NCBI GenBank assembly: GCA_015258095.1
Contig: JABZIV010000034.1
Location: forward strand, 1 to 20,967
Source: Lachnospiraceae bacterium
GTDB lineage: Bacteria > Bacillota > Clostridia > Lachnospirales > Lachnospiraceae
Length of the DNA: 20,967 nucleotides
Direction of reading: 5' to 3'
The translations under genes and the position numbers were made by a program. Positions 7,138-14,490 of the stretch are shown in pieces. Below the pieces are notes generated by a model that ran no database searches, was not told where the DNA came from, and worked only from the letters and a program-made list of their open reading frames with translations. Each line of letters begins with the position of its first letter. Position 1 is the first letter of the stretch.

Positions 7138-8424
7138 TTAAATTTTAGGTACTCTCTTTAATATTTCATGTCTTTCCGGTCCGTTCGATACCATGGTGAT
7201 CGGTACTTCCAATTCTTTTTCAATAAAATCGATATAGTCTCTGCACTCCTTCGGCAGTTTTTCATACTCCCGAATCCCGCGAATATCCGTCTTCCATCCC
7301 TTTAACACGGTATATTTCGGTTTTGCCTTACGAAGTAGGGGTGTTACCGGAAAATCTCTCACTTCTTTCCCCTCAATTTCGTAGGCTGTACAAACCGGAA
7401 TTTCATCCAGATAGCCAAGAGGATCCAAAACGGTTAAGGCAACCTCGGTTGCACCCTGTAAAGCACAACCATAACGGGAGGCAACCGCATCATACCAGCC
7501 GACTCTTCTCGGACGCCCGGTCGTTGCACCGTACTCTCCCTTATCTCCACCGCGCTTCCGGAGTTCTTCCGCCTCTTCTCCGAAGATTTCGGAAACGAAC
7601 TCTCCGGCACCGACCGCGGAAGAATAAGCTTTGGTAACACAGACAACACTTGTGATACTATACGGCGGAATGCCGGCACCGACTGCACCGAAGGCGGCAA
7701 GCGTATGACTGGATGTCACCATCGGATAAATGCCGTGATCCGTATCCTTCATCGTTCCGAGCTGTCCTTCCAGAAGAATCTTCTTTCCCTCTTTAATGGC
7801 TTTCCGAAGGAATAGGGAAGTATCACAAAGATACGGGCGAATCTCTTCTCTCTCCTTCTTTAATTCAGCCAGAAGTTCCTCATACTGCAACCCCTTTTTT
7901 CCGTAGCGCGCTTCGAAAAGAGAATTTTTAATTTCCAGAATCTTCTTTAATTGCTCTTCCAGAATATCATCGTAGTAAAGTTCATTGACCTGCAAGCCGA
8001 TTTTCGCATATTTATCAGAGAAAAACGGGGCAATACCGGACTTCGTCGATCCATAACTCTTCTTACCGAGTCTTTCTTCCTCATAACTGTCCTGCAATAC
8101 ATGATAAGGCAGTAAAACCTGTACACGATCCGAGATATAAATCTTCGGCTTCGGTACGCCGGCGTCTTCTAAAGCTTGCAACTCCGCAAGAAATTTCGGA
8201 ATGTCCAAAGCGACTCCGTTTCCCAGAACGGAGGTTACCTTCGGATTAAAAACACCGCTCGGGAGAAGATGAAGGGAAAACCTGCCATAGGAATTAATGA
8301 TGGTATGTCCCGCATTTGCACCGCCCTGAAAGCGCACTACGATATCCGCAGATTCCGCAAGATAATCCGTAATCTTCCCTTTTCCTTCATCTCCCCAGTT
8401 TGCTCCAACGATTGCCTGAACCAT
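7138..8424 (-). CDS. purA: Adenylosuccinate synthetase
   Basis: Joins IMP and aspartate using GTP to make adenylosuccinate, the first committed step to AMP, in the cytoplasm. The 428 residues match the family. The N-terminal GDEGKGK loop (11-17) includes the catalytic Asp12, and GGANAGHT (34-41) carries His40, equivalent to the catalytic pair of E. coli PurA. A GAAAGGGGAT site lies before the ATG. The next AMP-pathway enzyme, purB, is upstream with only a 60-residue membrane protein gene between them, so the two consecutive steps are probably co-expressed. Confidence 0.97.
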   Translation of the reverse strand: MVQAIVGANWGDEGKGKITDYLAESADIVVRFQGGANAGHTIINSYGRFSLHLLPSGVFNPKVTSVLGNGVALDIPKFLAELQALEDAGVPKPKIYISDRVQVLLPYHVLQDSYEEERLGKKSYGSTKSGIAPFFSDKYAKIGLQVNELYYDDILEEQLKKILEIKNSLFEARYGKKGLQYEELLAELKKEREEIRPYLCDTSLFLRKAIKEGKKILLEGQLGTMKDTDHGIYPMVTSSHTLAAFGAVGAGIPPYSITSVVCVTKAYSSAVGAGEFVSEIFGEEAEELRKRGGDKGEYGATTGRPRRVGWYDAVASRYGCALQGATEVALTVLDPLGYLDEIPVCTAYEIEGKEVRDFPVTPLLRKAKPKYTVLKGWKTDIRGIREYEKLPKECRDYIDFIEKELEVPITMVSNGPERHEILKRVPKI

Positions 8425-8505
8425 AGTTATCCCCTTTCCGAGATTCTTTGCATGATCTTCTCTTTCAGTCTCTAGACCTTGTTTATCCTACTATTCCCAT
8501 CGAAA

Positions 8506-8688
8506 TCAGTCTTTTCGAATCAAATTGGTAATCCATTGCAGAATATAAAAAACGGAAGGAACAATCATGAGAAGGAAAAGATCTGCCAGAAGCGACTCCT
8601 TACTTCCCCCTGTGAACGCAGTATACAGAAAGTGCAGCAGACTTGCCAGGATAAACAGTAAAACGATAATCGCAAATATCCGCTTCAT
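8506..8688 (-). CDS. Small two-helix membrane protein
   Basis: 60 residues, not recognised. It begins MKRIFAIIVLLF and has two predicted membrane helices (about 4-25 and 36-55) joined by a short polar segment, TGGSKES. It ends with a basic IRKD tail. A good GGAGGG site directly before the ATG, a position 52 bp after purB and 81 bp before purA, and the same strand support a real gene in the pur string. It has no cysteine pair or catalytic motif. Confidence 0.7.
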   Translation of the reverse strand: MKRIFAIIVLLFILASLLHFLYTAFTGGSKESLLADLFLLMIVPSVFYILQWITNLIRKD

Positions 8689-8740
8689 TTTCCCTCCAAT
8701 CCTTCCCTATCCTTTCGCATCGATTTCCGGAAGACGCCGT

Positions 8741-10177
8741 TTAAAGCGCAATCTCAACCGATAAATTGAGTTCCTTCTGATTGTCTTTCAGAATAGGCTC
8801 GATATATTCCGAGACAAACTCTTCCACCTGTTCCTTTGCCCTGCCGATATACAACTCTCCCCGCATCAGTTTCTTGACATCTTCTTCATTCAGAGGGAAA
8901 GCATCATCCTGTACAATACGCTCCAGAAGATCATTTTCCAGTCCTTCTTCTTTCACTCTTCTCCCCGCTTCCATCGATAGCGTACGGATTCTTTCGTGCA
9001 GTTCCTGTCGGTCTCCTCCCTTCTTCACGGCATCCATCAGAATATTCTCTGTCGCCATAAAAGGGAGTTCCTCCTGCAAATGTTTTGCAATCATTTTCGG
9101 ATAGACTACCAAATTACAAACGATATTATAATACAAATCCAGAATTCCGTCACAGCTTAGAAATGCTTCCGGTATGGAAAGACGCTTATTTGCCGAATCG
9201 TCTAACGTCCTTTCAAACCACTGCGTCGATGCCGTGATGCCCGGATTCATTCCTTCCGCCATCAGGAAATTGGACAGGGCAGCCATCCTCTCCGAACGCA
9301 TGGGGTTCCGCTTATAGGCCATCGCGCTGGAACCGATCTGTTTTTTTTCAAAGGGCTCTTCCACCTCTTTTAAATGCTGCAACAATCGGAGATCATTCGA
9401 AAATTTATGCGCGGATTGCGCAATTCCGGAAAGCACGGACAAAACCTTAAAATCCACTTTTCGGGAATACGTCTGTCCGGAAACGGGATAGACAGCGGAA
9501 AATCCCATCTTCTTCGCAATCTTACGATCAAGTTCTTTACACTTTTCATGATTTCCTTCAAAAAGTTCCAGGAAAGAAGCCTGCGTTCCCGTTGTTCCTT
9601 TGCATCCTAAGAGCTTTAAGGAAGAAATGCATTCCTCTACTTCCGTAAAATCAAGATATAAATCGTGCAGCCAAAGACTGGCTCTTTTTCCGAGGGTTAC
9701 TGGTTGTGCCGCCTGAAAATGCGTATAACCGAGCATGGGAAGTGCTCTATACTCCATTGCAAAATCGGAAAGCGCCTTCATACAGTTGAGAAGCTTCTTC
9801 CGAATCAGCTTTAAGCCTTCCCGCATGGTAAGTAAATCCGTATTGTCCCCTACATAACAGGAAGTCGCCCCGAGATGGATGATGCCTTTCGCTTTCGGAC
9901 ACTGCAAACCGTAGGCATAGACATGACTCATCACATCATGTCGAACTTCTTTCTCCCGTTTCTTCGCCTCCTCATAGTTGATATTCTCCGCATTCTCTTT
10001 CAACTCCGCGATCTGCTCCTCGCTAATCGGAAGCCCCAATTCTTTTTCACTTTCCGCTAAAGCAATCCATAGCTTCCGCCAGGTTTTAAACTTAAAAGAA
10101 GGTGAAAAAATCTCCTGCATTTCCAAGGAAGCATATCTTCCTGACAATGGACTCTCATAGACTGAATGGCTTTCCAT
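8741..10177 (-). CDS. purB: Adenylosuccinate lyase
   Basis: Fumarase/aspartase-superfamily lyase that releases fumarate from adenylosuccinate (giving AMP) and from SAICAR in IMP synthesis. It has 478 residues. The general-acid region is seen at GYTHFQAAQP (His153). The signature loop GSSAMAYKRNP (282-292) provides the catalytic serine (S283/S284 region). The loop has Ala where many fumarase-family signatures have Pro; this is read as family variation rather than damage. An AGGAGGG site sits immediately before the ATG, 12 bp after the dapB stop, so dapB-purB are one transcript. Confidence 0.96.
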   Translation of the reverse strand: MESHSVYESPLSGRYASLEMQEIFSPSFKFKTWRKLWIALAESEKELGLPISEEQIAELKENAENINYEEAKKREKEVRHDVMSHVYAYGLQCPKAKGIIHLGATSCYVGDNTDLLTMREGLKLIRKKLLNCMKALSDFAMEYRALPMLGYTHFQAAQPVTLGKRASLWLHDLYLDFTEVEECISSLKLLGCKGTTGTQASFLELFEGNHEKCKELDRKIAKKMGFSAVYPVSGQTYSRKVDFKVLSVLSGIAQSAHKFSNDLRLLQHLKEVEEPFEKKQIGSSAMAYKRNPMRSERMAALSNFLMAEGMNPGITASTQWFERTLDDSANKRLSIPEAFLSCDGILDLYYNIVCNLVVYPKMIAKHLQEELPFMATENILMDAVKKGGDRQELHERIRTLSMEAGRRVKEEGLENDLLERIVQDDAFPLNEEDVKKLMRGELYIGRAKEQVEEFVSEYIEPILKDNQKELNLSVEIAL

Positions 10178-10189
10178 CTTTCCCTCCTC

Positions 10190-10951
10190 TTATTTTCGAA
10201 GTACATCTCCCATCGTGTATCTTCCCGGCTTTTGTTTTAAAAGAAAGAATGCGGCACTGAGAGCACCTTTCGCGAAGATCTTACGACTGTAAGCGGTATG
10301 CTCCAGCTTGATAACCTCATCTTCTCCGGCAAAAAGAACTTCATGAACCCCCGGTATCGTTCCTCCCCTTACGGAAGACATGCCGATTTCGTCTTTCTCT
10401 CTGGGACGATTTTGTCCCTCTCGCTGAAAGATCTTTTCCAGCGCCTGACCGATACTCTCCTCTACTGCCTTTTCCAGCATCAGGGCAGTTCCGCTCGGCG
10501 CATCTTTCTTTCTTCTGTGATGTGCCTCCACAATTTCCACATCGAAGCCTTCCTGATAGAGCTTGCCGGCTGCAACACGAAGCAGTTCCTCTAAAACATT
10601 GATTCCGAGAGACATATTCCCGGATTGCAGGATCGGAATCGTTCGTCCCGCCTCTTCAATCTTCTCTAACTGGGTTTCACTAAGCCCCGTTGTACATAAT
10701 ACCAAGGCCTTTTTCTTCTCCACGGCGAAAGCGAGGAGTGCATCCACTGCTTCTTTAACGGAAAAATCGATGATCACATCGAAATCCTCTTTTACCTTTT
10801 TGATATCCGGATATACAGGGAAAGCAGAGGATTCCTCCGCATGGATTCCTCTATCGACACCGGCAACAATCGAGCAGTCCGGATTTTCAGAAACCACCGC
10901 CTGTACATTTTTCCCCATTACTCCCGATGCACCGTGCAAAAGTATTTTCAT
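10190..10951 (-). CDS. dapB: 4-hydroxy-tetrahydrodipicolinate reductase
   Basis: NAD(P)H-dependent reduction of hydroxy-tetrahydrodipicolinate in the diaminopimelate/lysine pathway. It has 253 residues. The Rossmann motif GASGVMGK (7-14) opens the protein, and the signature EAHHRRKKDAPSGTA (142-156) holds the catalytic His and Lys. The open frame extends upstream to an ATG at 11089, but that extension runs into the dapA 3' end and the intergenic hairpin. The ATG at 10951 has a strong AAGGAGGG site and gives the standard N-terminus. purB follows 12 bp later. dapA is 89 bp upstream across a terminator-like hairpin. Confidence 0.96.
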   Translation of the reverse strand: MKILLHGASGVMGKNVQAVVSENPDCSIVAGVDRGIHAEESSAFPVYPDIKKVKEDFDVIIDFSVKEAVDALLAFAVEKKKALVLCTTGLSETQLEKIEEAGRTIPILQSGNMSLGINVLEELLRVAAGKLYQEGFDVEIVEAHHRRKKDAPSGTALMLEKAVEESIGQALEKIFQREGQNRPREKDEIGMSSVRGGTIPGVHEVLFAGEDEVIKLEHTAYSRKIFAKGALSAAFFLLKQKPGRYTMGDVLRK

Positions 10952-10954
10952 TTT

Positions 10955-10962
10955 CCCTCCTT
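10955..10962 (-). promoter_or_regulatory. dapB ribosome binding site
   Basis: AAGGAGGG lies 3 nt before the ATG at 10951. It marks this as the true start over the longer open frame beginning at 11089. Confidence 0.8.
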
Positions 10963-10974
10963 GTTTTTTCAATA

Positions 10975-11034
10975 TAAAAAAGTTGTGAAATAAAAGCTGA
11001 ACTCTTTCCAGACTTCCTCTTTTACCGCACAACC
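10975..11034 (-). terminator. Terminator or attenuator between dapA and dapB
   Basis: On the minus strand GGTTGTG (11028-11034) pairs with CACAACT (10981-10987). After an internal loop TAAAAG pairs with CTTTTA, and an inner GAA/TTC plus CT/AG closes a GGAA tetraloop. A run of T residues follows directly. It begins 6 bp after the dapA stop and ends within 25 bp of the dapB start. It could end a typA-dapA transcript fully, or act as a partial terminator setting dapB-purB-purA levels. I see no good promoter between it and dapB. Confidence 0.7.
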
Positions 11035-11040
11035 ATAAAA

Positions 11041-11928
11041 CTATTTTAAAATACCGTATCGCTTCATTTCCTCTTTCAACACTGCGCAATGCGCTTCTTC
11101 CATTTCGGTAAGCGGCAGTCGAAGCGGTCCCACGTCTTTCCCCTGTAAGTGCATAGCCGCTTTCACCGGAATCGGATTGACTTCACTAAATAAGGCATGA
11201 ATAAGGGGCAATGCGCGAAGCTGCTCTTTCAGCGCCCCCTCTCTGTCTCCGGCAAACCATTTTGCACAAATATCGTGCGTCTCTTTCGGGGCAACATTGG
11301 ATAAAACGGAAATTACACCGCTTCCTCCGGCGGAAAGAAGCGGAACAATCAGTCCGTCTTCTCCGGAATAGAGGAGAAAATCCTCATCCACCAAGCGCAT
11401 CAAATCCAGTGTCATCCCCACATCGCCTGTCGCATCCTTCACCCCGACGATATTCTCTACATCGCGATATAAAGAAGCCATCGTCTTCGGCAGAATACAC
11501 ATTCCCGTTCTTCCCGGTACATTGTACAAAATGCAGGGAATCTTTACCTGAGAAGCAATGGTCTTAAAATGGAAATACAGCCCGTTCTGCGTCGCCTTGT
11601 TGTAGTAAGGTGTGACCAGCAGCAGCCCGTCCGCACCGGCTTTCTCCGCCTCTTTGGAAAGATAAACCGCGGATTCGGTACAGTTGGAACCGGTCCCGGC
11701 TATAACGGGAATACGATGCTTCACTACCTCTACGGTGTAGCGAATAACCTCCAGGTGCTCTTCTACACTAAGTGTAGCAGCTTCCCCGGTCGTCCCCATC
11801 GAGATGATGGCATCCGTTCCCCTTGCAATCTGTTCCTCCAAAAGAAGTCGCAGCACTTCAAAGTTTACTGTTCCGTCCTTATACATCGGTGTCACCAAGG
11901 CCACACCGGCACCCTTAAATAAAGCCAT
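11041..11928 (-). CDS. dapA: 4-hydroxy-tetrahydrodipicolinate synthase
   Basis: Condenses pyruvate with aspartate semialdehyde, the first committed step to diaminopimelate and lysine. It is a 295-residue TIM barrel. Visible landmarks are GTTGE (45-49), LYNVPGRTG with Tyr135 and Arg140, and VGVKDATGD with the Schiff-base Lys164. An open frame extends upstream to 11961, inside the typA 3' end. The ATG at 11928 gives the standard MALFKGAG start and has AGAGGGAG ahead of it. That site overlaps the typA stop codon, and the genes are 10 bp apart, so typA and dapA are probably co-transcribed. Confidence 0.96.
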   Translation of the reverse strand: MALFKGAGVALVTPMYKDGTVNFEVLRLLLEEQIARGTDAIISMGTTGEAATLSVEEHLEVIRYTVEVVKHRIPVIAGTGSNCTESAVYLSKEAEKAGADGLLLVTPYYNKATQNGLYFHFKTIASQVKIPCILYNVPGRTGMCILPKTMASLYRDVENIVGVKDATGDVGMTLDLMRLVDEDFLLYSGEDGLIVPLLSAGGSGVISVLSNVAPKETHDICAKWFAGDREGALKEQLRALPLIHALFSEVNPIPVKAAMHLQGKDVGPLRLPLTEMEEAHCAVLKEEMKRYGILK

Positions 11929-11931
11929 AGT

Positions 11932-11939
11932 CTCCCTCT
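11932..11939 (-). promoter_or_regulatory. dapA ribosome binding site
   Basis: AGAGGGAG touches the typA stop codon and stands 3 nt before the ATG at 11928. It selects this start and suggests translational coupling to typA. Confidence 0.7.
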
Positions 11940-13771
11940 TATTTCCGATTAAATCCGGCACGTTTTCTCGCAGTAGGATCCAAAATTTTCTTCCGAATAC
12001 GAAGATTCTCCGGCGTTACCTCCAAAAGCTCATCTGTATCAATAAAATCGATACACTGTTCCAAAGACATAATCTTCTTCGGAACCAGTTTCAGCGCTTC
12101 ATCCGAACTGGAAGTTCTCGTGTTACTCAGATGTTTTGTTTTACAAACATTCAGCTCGATATCTTCCGACTTCGGACTCTGTCCGATAACCATACCGCTG
12201 TAGACTTTCTCCCCCGGTCCGATGAAAAGAATTCCTCTATTCTGTGCCTGGAAAAGCCCATAGGTAACAGCCTCTCCCTGCTCAAAGGCAATCAACGAAC
12301 CCTGATGGCGATAATTTAAGTCTCCGCGATACTCCCCGTATCCCTCGAACTCGGTGTTCAGAATTCCATTTCCCTTCGTATCGGTTAAAAACTCCCCACG
12401 ATAGCCTATCAGACCGCGAGAAGGAATCTCAAACTCCAGCCTGGTGTAGCCTGATGCAAGGGGGGTCATTCCGTTCAGTGTTCCCTTTCTCTGCGTCAGC
12501 TTCTGAATGACAGACCCGGTCGCCTCTTCCGGTACATCAATGTAAGCAATTTCCATCGGCTCCAACTGCTTACCGGACTCATCCGTCTTATAGATCACTT
12601 CCGCTTTCGAAACGGCAAATTCGAACCCTTCTCTTCTCATGGTCTCTACCAGAACGGATAGATGCAACTCTCCGCGTCCCGAAACCTTGAAACAATCTGC
12701 CGACTCCGTCTCTTCTACGCGGAGAGAAACATCGGTATTCAGCTCTCTGAAAAGACGGTCACGAATATGTCTGGAGGTCACGAACTTTCCTTCGGTTCCT
12801 GCAAGCGGGGAATCGTTGACCATGAAATCCATGGAAATTGTCGGCTCGGAAATCTTCTGGAAAGGAAGGGGTGTGGGATTCTTCTCAGTACAAATGGTAT
12901 CCCCGACATGGAGATCCTCAATTCCGGAAACAGCCACAATATCACCGAAAGCAGCTTCCTCCACATCCACACGTTTTAATCCGTCAAAGGAATAAAGCTT
13001 CGTGATACGCACTTTCTTACGCTTATCCGGGTTATGGTGATTCACAACGAGTGCTTCCTGATTTACCCGGATTTTTCCATTTTCCACTTTTCCGATACCG
13101 ATTCGACCGACGAATTCGTTATAGTCGATGGTGGAAACCAGGAGCTGTGTCTCTTCCTCGGGATCCCCCTCCGGTGCCGGAATAAAATCAATGATACTCT
13201 CAAACAACGGCTTCATATCCACATCCGGGTCATCGAGGCTCTTCTTTGCATATCCGTTCTTAGAGGACGCAAAGAGGAAGGGACAATCCAGCTGTTCATC
13301 CGATGCGTTGAGATCCAGCATCAGTTCCAAAACTTCATCGACCACATCCAGTGAACGCGCCTGCGGTTTATCAATCTTATTGATGACAACAAGCACGGGA
13401 AGACGGAGATCCAGCGCTTTCTGCAATACAAATCGAGTCTGCGGCATCGGTCCTTCAAAGGCATCCACCAGTAAAATCGCGCCATCCACCATCTTTAAGA
13501 TACGCTCAACTTCTCCGCCGAAATCGGCATGTCCGGGTGTATCGACGATATTAATCTTTACACCGTTATAACTTACTGCAGTATTCTTTGCCAAAATCGT
13601 AATCCCGCGTTCACGTTCAATCGGATTGGAGTCCATCACACGAACGCCTACCTCCTGGTTATCACGGAATACACCGGACTGCTTCAAAAGCTCATCCACC
13701 AGGGTAGTCTTACCGTGGTCAACGTGGGCAATAATGGCAACATTTCGAATATCTTCTCTCTTCTTAATCAT
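11939..13771 (-). CDS. typA: Ribosome-associated GTPase TypA/BipA
   Basis: Translation-factor GTPase related to EF-G, linked in other bacteria to 50S assembly and to growth at low temperature or under stress. It has 610 residues, the usual length. G-domain motifs are AHVDHGKTT (15-23), the RGITI switch (55-59), DTPGH (77-81) and NKID (131-134). EF-G-like beta-barrel and alpha/beta domains follow, ending in the TypA-specific C-terminal domain with a basic tail. The site before the ATG, AAGGACGGAAG, is adequate. A clear promoter lies in the end of yigZ. Confidence 0.96.
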   Translation of the reverse strand: MIKKREDIRNVAIIAHVDHGKTTLVDELLKQSGVFRDNQEVGVRVMDSNPIERERGITILAKNTAVSYNGVKINIVDTPGHADFGGEVERILKMVDGAILLVDAFEGPMPQTRFVLQKALDLRLPVLVVINKIDKPQARSLDVVDEVLELMLDLNASDEQLDCPFLFASSKNGYAKKSLDDPDVDMKPLFESIIDFIPAPEGDPEEETQLLVSTIDYNEFVGRIGIGKVENGKIRVNQEALVVNHHNPDKRKKVRITKLYSFDGLKRVDVEEAAFGDIVAVSGIEDLHVGDTICTEKNPTPLPFQKISEPTISMDFMVNDSPLAGTEGKFVTSRHIRDRLFRELNTDVSLRVEETESADCFKVSGRGELHLSVLVETMRREGFEFAVSKAEVIYKTDESGKQLEPMEIAYIDVPEEATGSVIQKLTQRKGTLNGMTPLASGYTRLEFEIPSRGLIGYRGEFLTDTKGNGILNTEFEGYGEYRGDLNYRHQGSLIAFEQGEAVTYGLFQAQNRGILFIGPGEKVYSGMVIGQSPKSEDIELNVCKTKHLSNTRTSSSDEALKLVPKKIMSLEQCIDFIDTDELLEVTPENLRIRKKILDPTARKRAGFNRK

Positions 13772-13825
13772 GACTTCCGTCCTTAAACTTCAACATTTTT
13801 ATGTATTTTTTACTTTTCGCATAAC

Positions 13826-14455
13826 TTAGGAAGTATACCACCGGCATTTTCTGTTTGCAAGAAGAAGCCCGTCCTTCCCGTATTCCTGTATCTCTTTTAA
13901 GAAAGAGGGAAAATCTTCTTCTTTCATACGCAGTTTCAGACAAACCTGTTCACCAAAAACTTTATCCAGGATTTCAATGTTTTGCTTTTCAAAACGATAC
14001 TCCAGTTTACCAAGAAAGGAATAGGGAATCTTCAGTTCCACTTCTCTTCCATCTGCCCGTTGCAAAAATACAGCCTTGTCCAGCACCGCCTTCGCCGCAT
14101 CGGAATAGGCTCTGGAAAGCCCTCCGGTACCGAGGAGGGTTCCTCCAAAGATTCTGCTGACAACCAACAGCGCATTCTTCAGCTCCGCTCCTTCCATTCT
14201 TTGCAGAATGGGCATTCCCGCAGTTTTTGCCGGCTCTCCGTCGTCACTCTGCTTCTTTTTTTCCTGAAAAAAATCCTGCTTCTCTTCCAAGAAAACATAA
14301 GCATAACAATGATGTCTTGCTTCTCTATATTTTTTCTTACACTCTGCAAGATAGCTTTCTACCTGTTCTTCTTCGGAAAGCGGAAAAAGTCCGGCATAAA
14401 ATTTAGACTTCTTGACTTCTATTTCACTATAAAAAGATTCTTTGATAAACTGCAT
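13826..14455 (-). CDS. yigZ: YigZ/IMPACT-family protein (UPF0029)
   Basis: 209 residues. The N-terminal UPF0029/IMPACT domain carries the signature SDDGEPAKTAGMPIL (70-84) and RIFGGTLLGTGGLSRAYSDA (101-120). The C-terminal part (about 135-205) matches the DUF1949 alpha/beta domain expected in bacterial YigZ. The role in bacteria is not settled; the eukaryotic relative IMPACT modulates GCN2. A GAGGGAAA site precedes the ATG, 35 bp after the PBP stop, so it probably rides on the pbp1A transcript. Its last codons contain the typA promoter. Confidence 0.9.
   Translation of the reverse strand: MQFIKESFYSEIEVKKSKFYAGLFPLSEEEQVESYLAECKKKYREARHHCYAYVFLEEKQDFFQEKKKQSDDGEPAKTAGMPILQRMEGAELKNALLVVSRIFGGTLLGTGGLSRAYSDAAKAVLDKAVFLQRADGREVELKIPYSFLGKLEYRFEKQNIEILDKVFGEQVCLKLRMKEEDFPSFLKEIQEYGKDGLLLANRKCRWYTS
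13832..13860 (-). promoter_or_regulatory. Predicted typA promoter, inside yigZ end
   Basis: On the minus strand TTGCAA (13855-13860) and TATACT (13832-13837) are exactly 17 bp apart. They overlap the last yigZ codons and stop, and the leader to the typA ATG is about 55 nt. Confidence 0.7.
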
Positions 14456-14490
14456 TTTCCCTCTGTAAAGACAAACCGTCTCACCATAAA

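Noticed and set aside
9306..9334. Damaged purB active-site loop (Ala for Pro in GSSAMAYKRNP)
   Set aside because: The catalytic serine and the lysine/asparagine remain and the gene is full length, so this is treated as family variation.
10975..11040. Lysine riboswitch ahead of dapB
   Set aside because: The leader is under 90 nt, much shorter than the L-box, and lacks its five-helix core. A simple hairpin with T tract fits better.
10952..11089. Longer dapB N-terminus from ATG at 11089
   Set aside because: It would overlap the dapA end and the terminator hairpin and has no ribosome site. The ATG at 10951 gives the standard protein.
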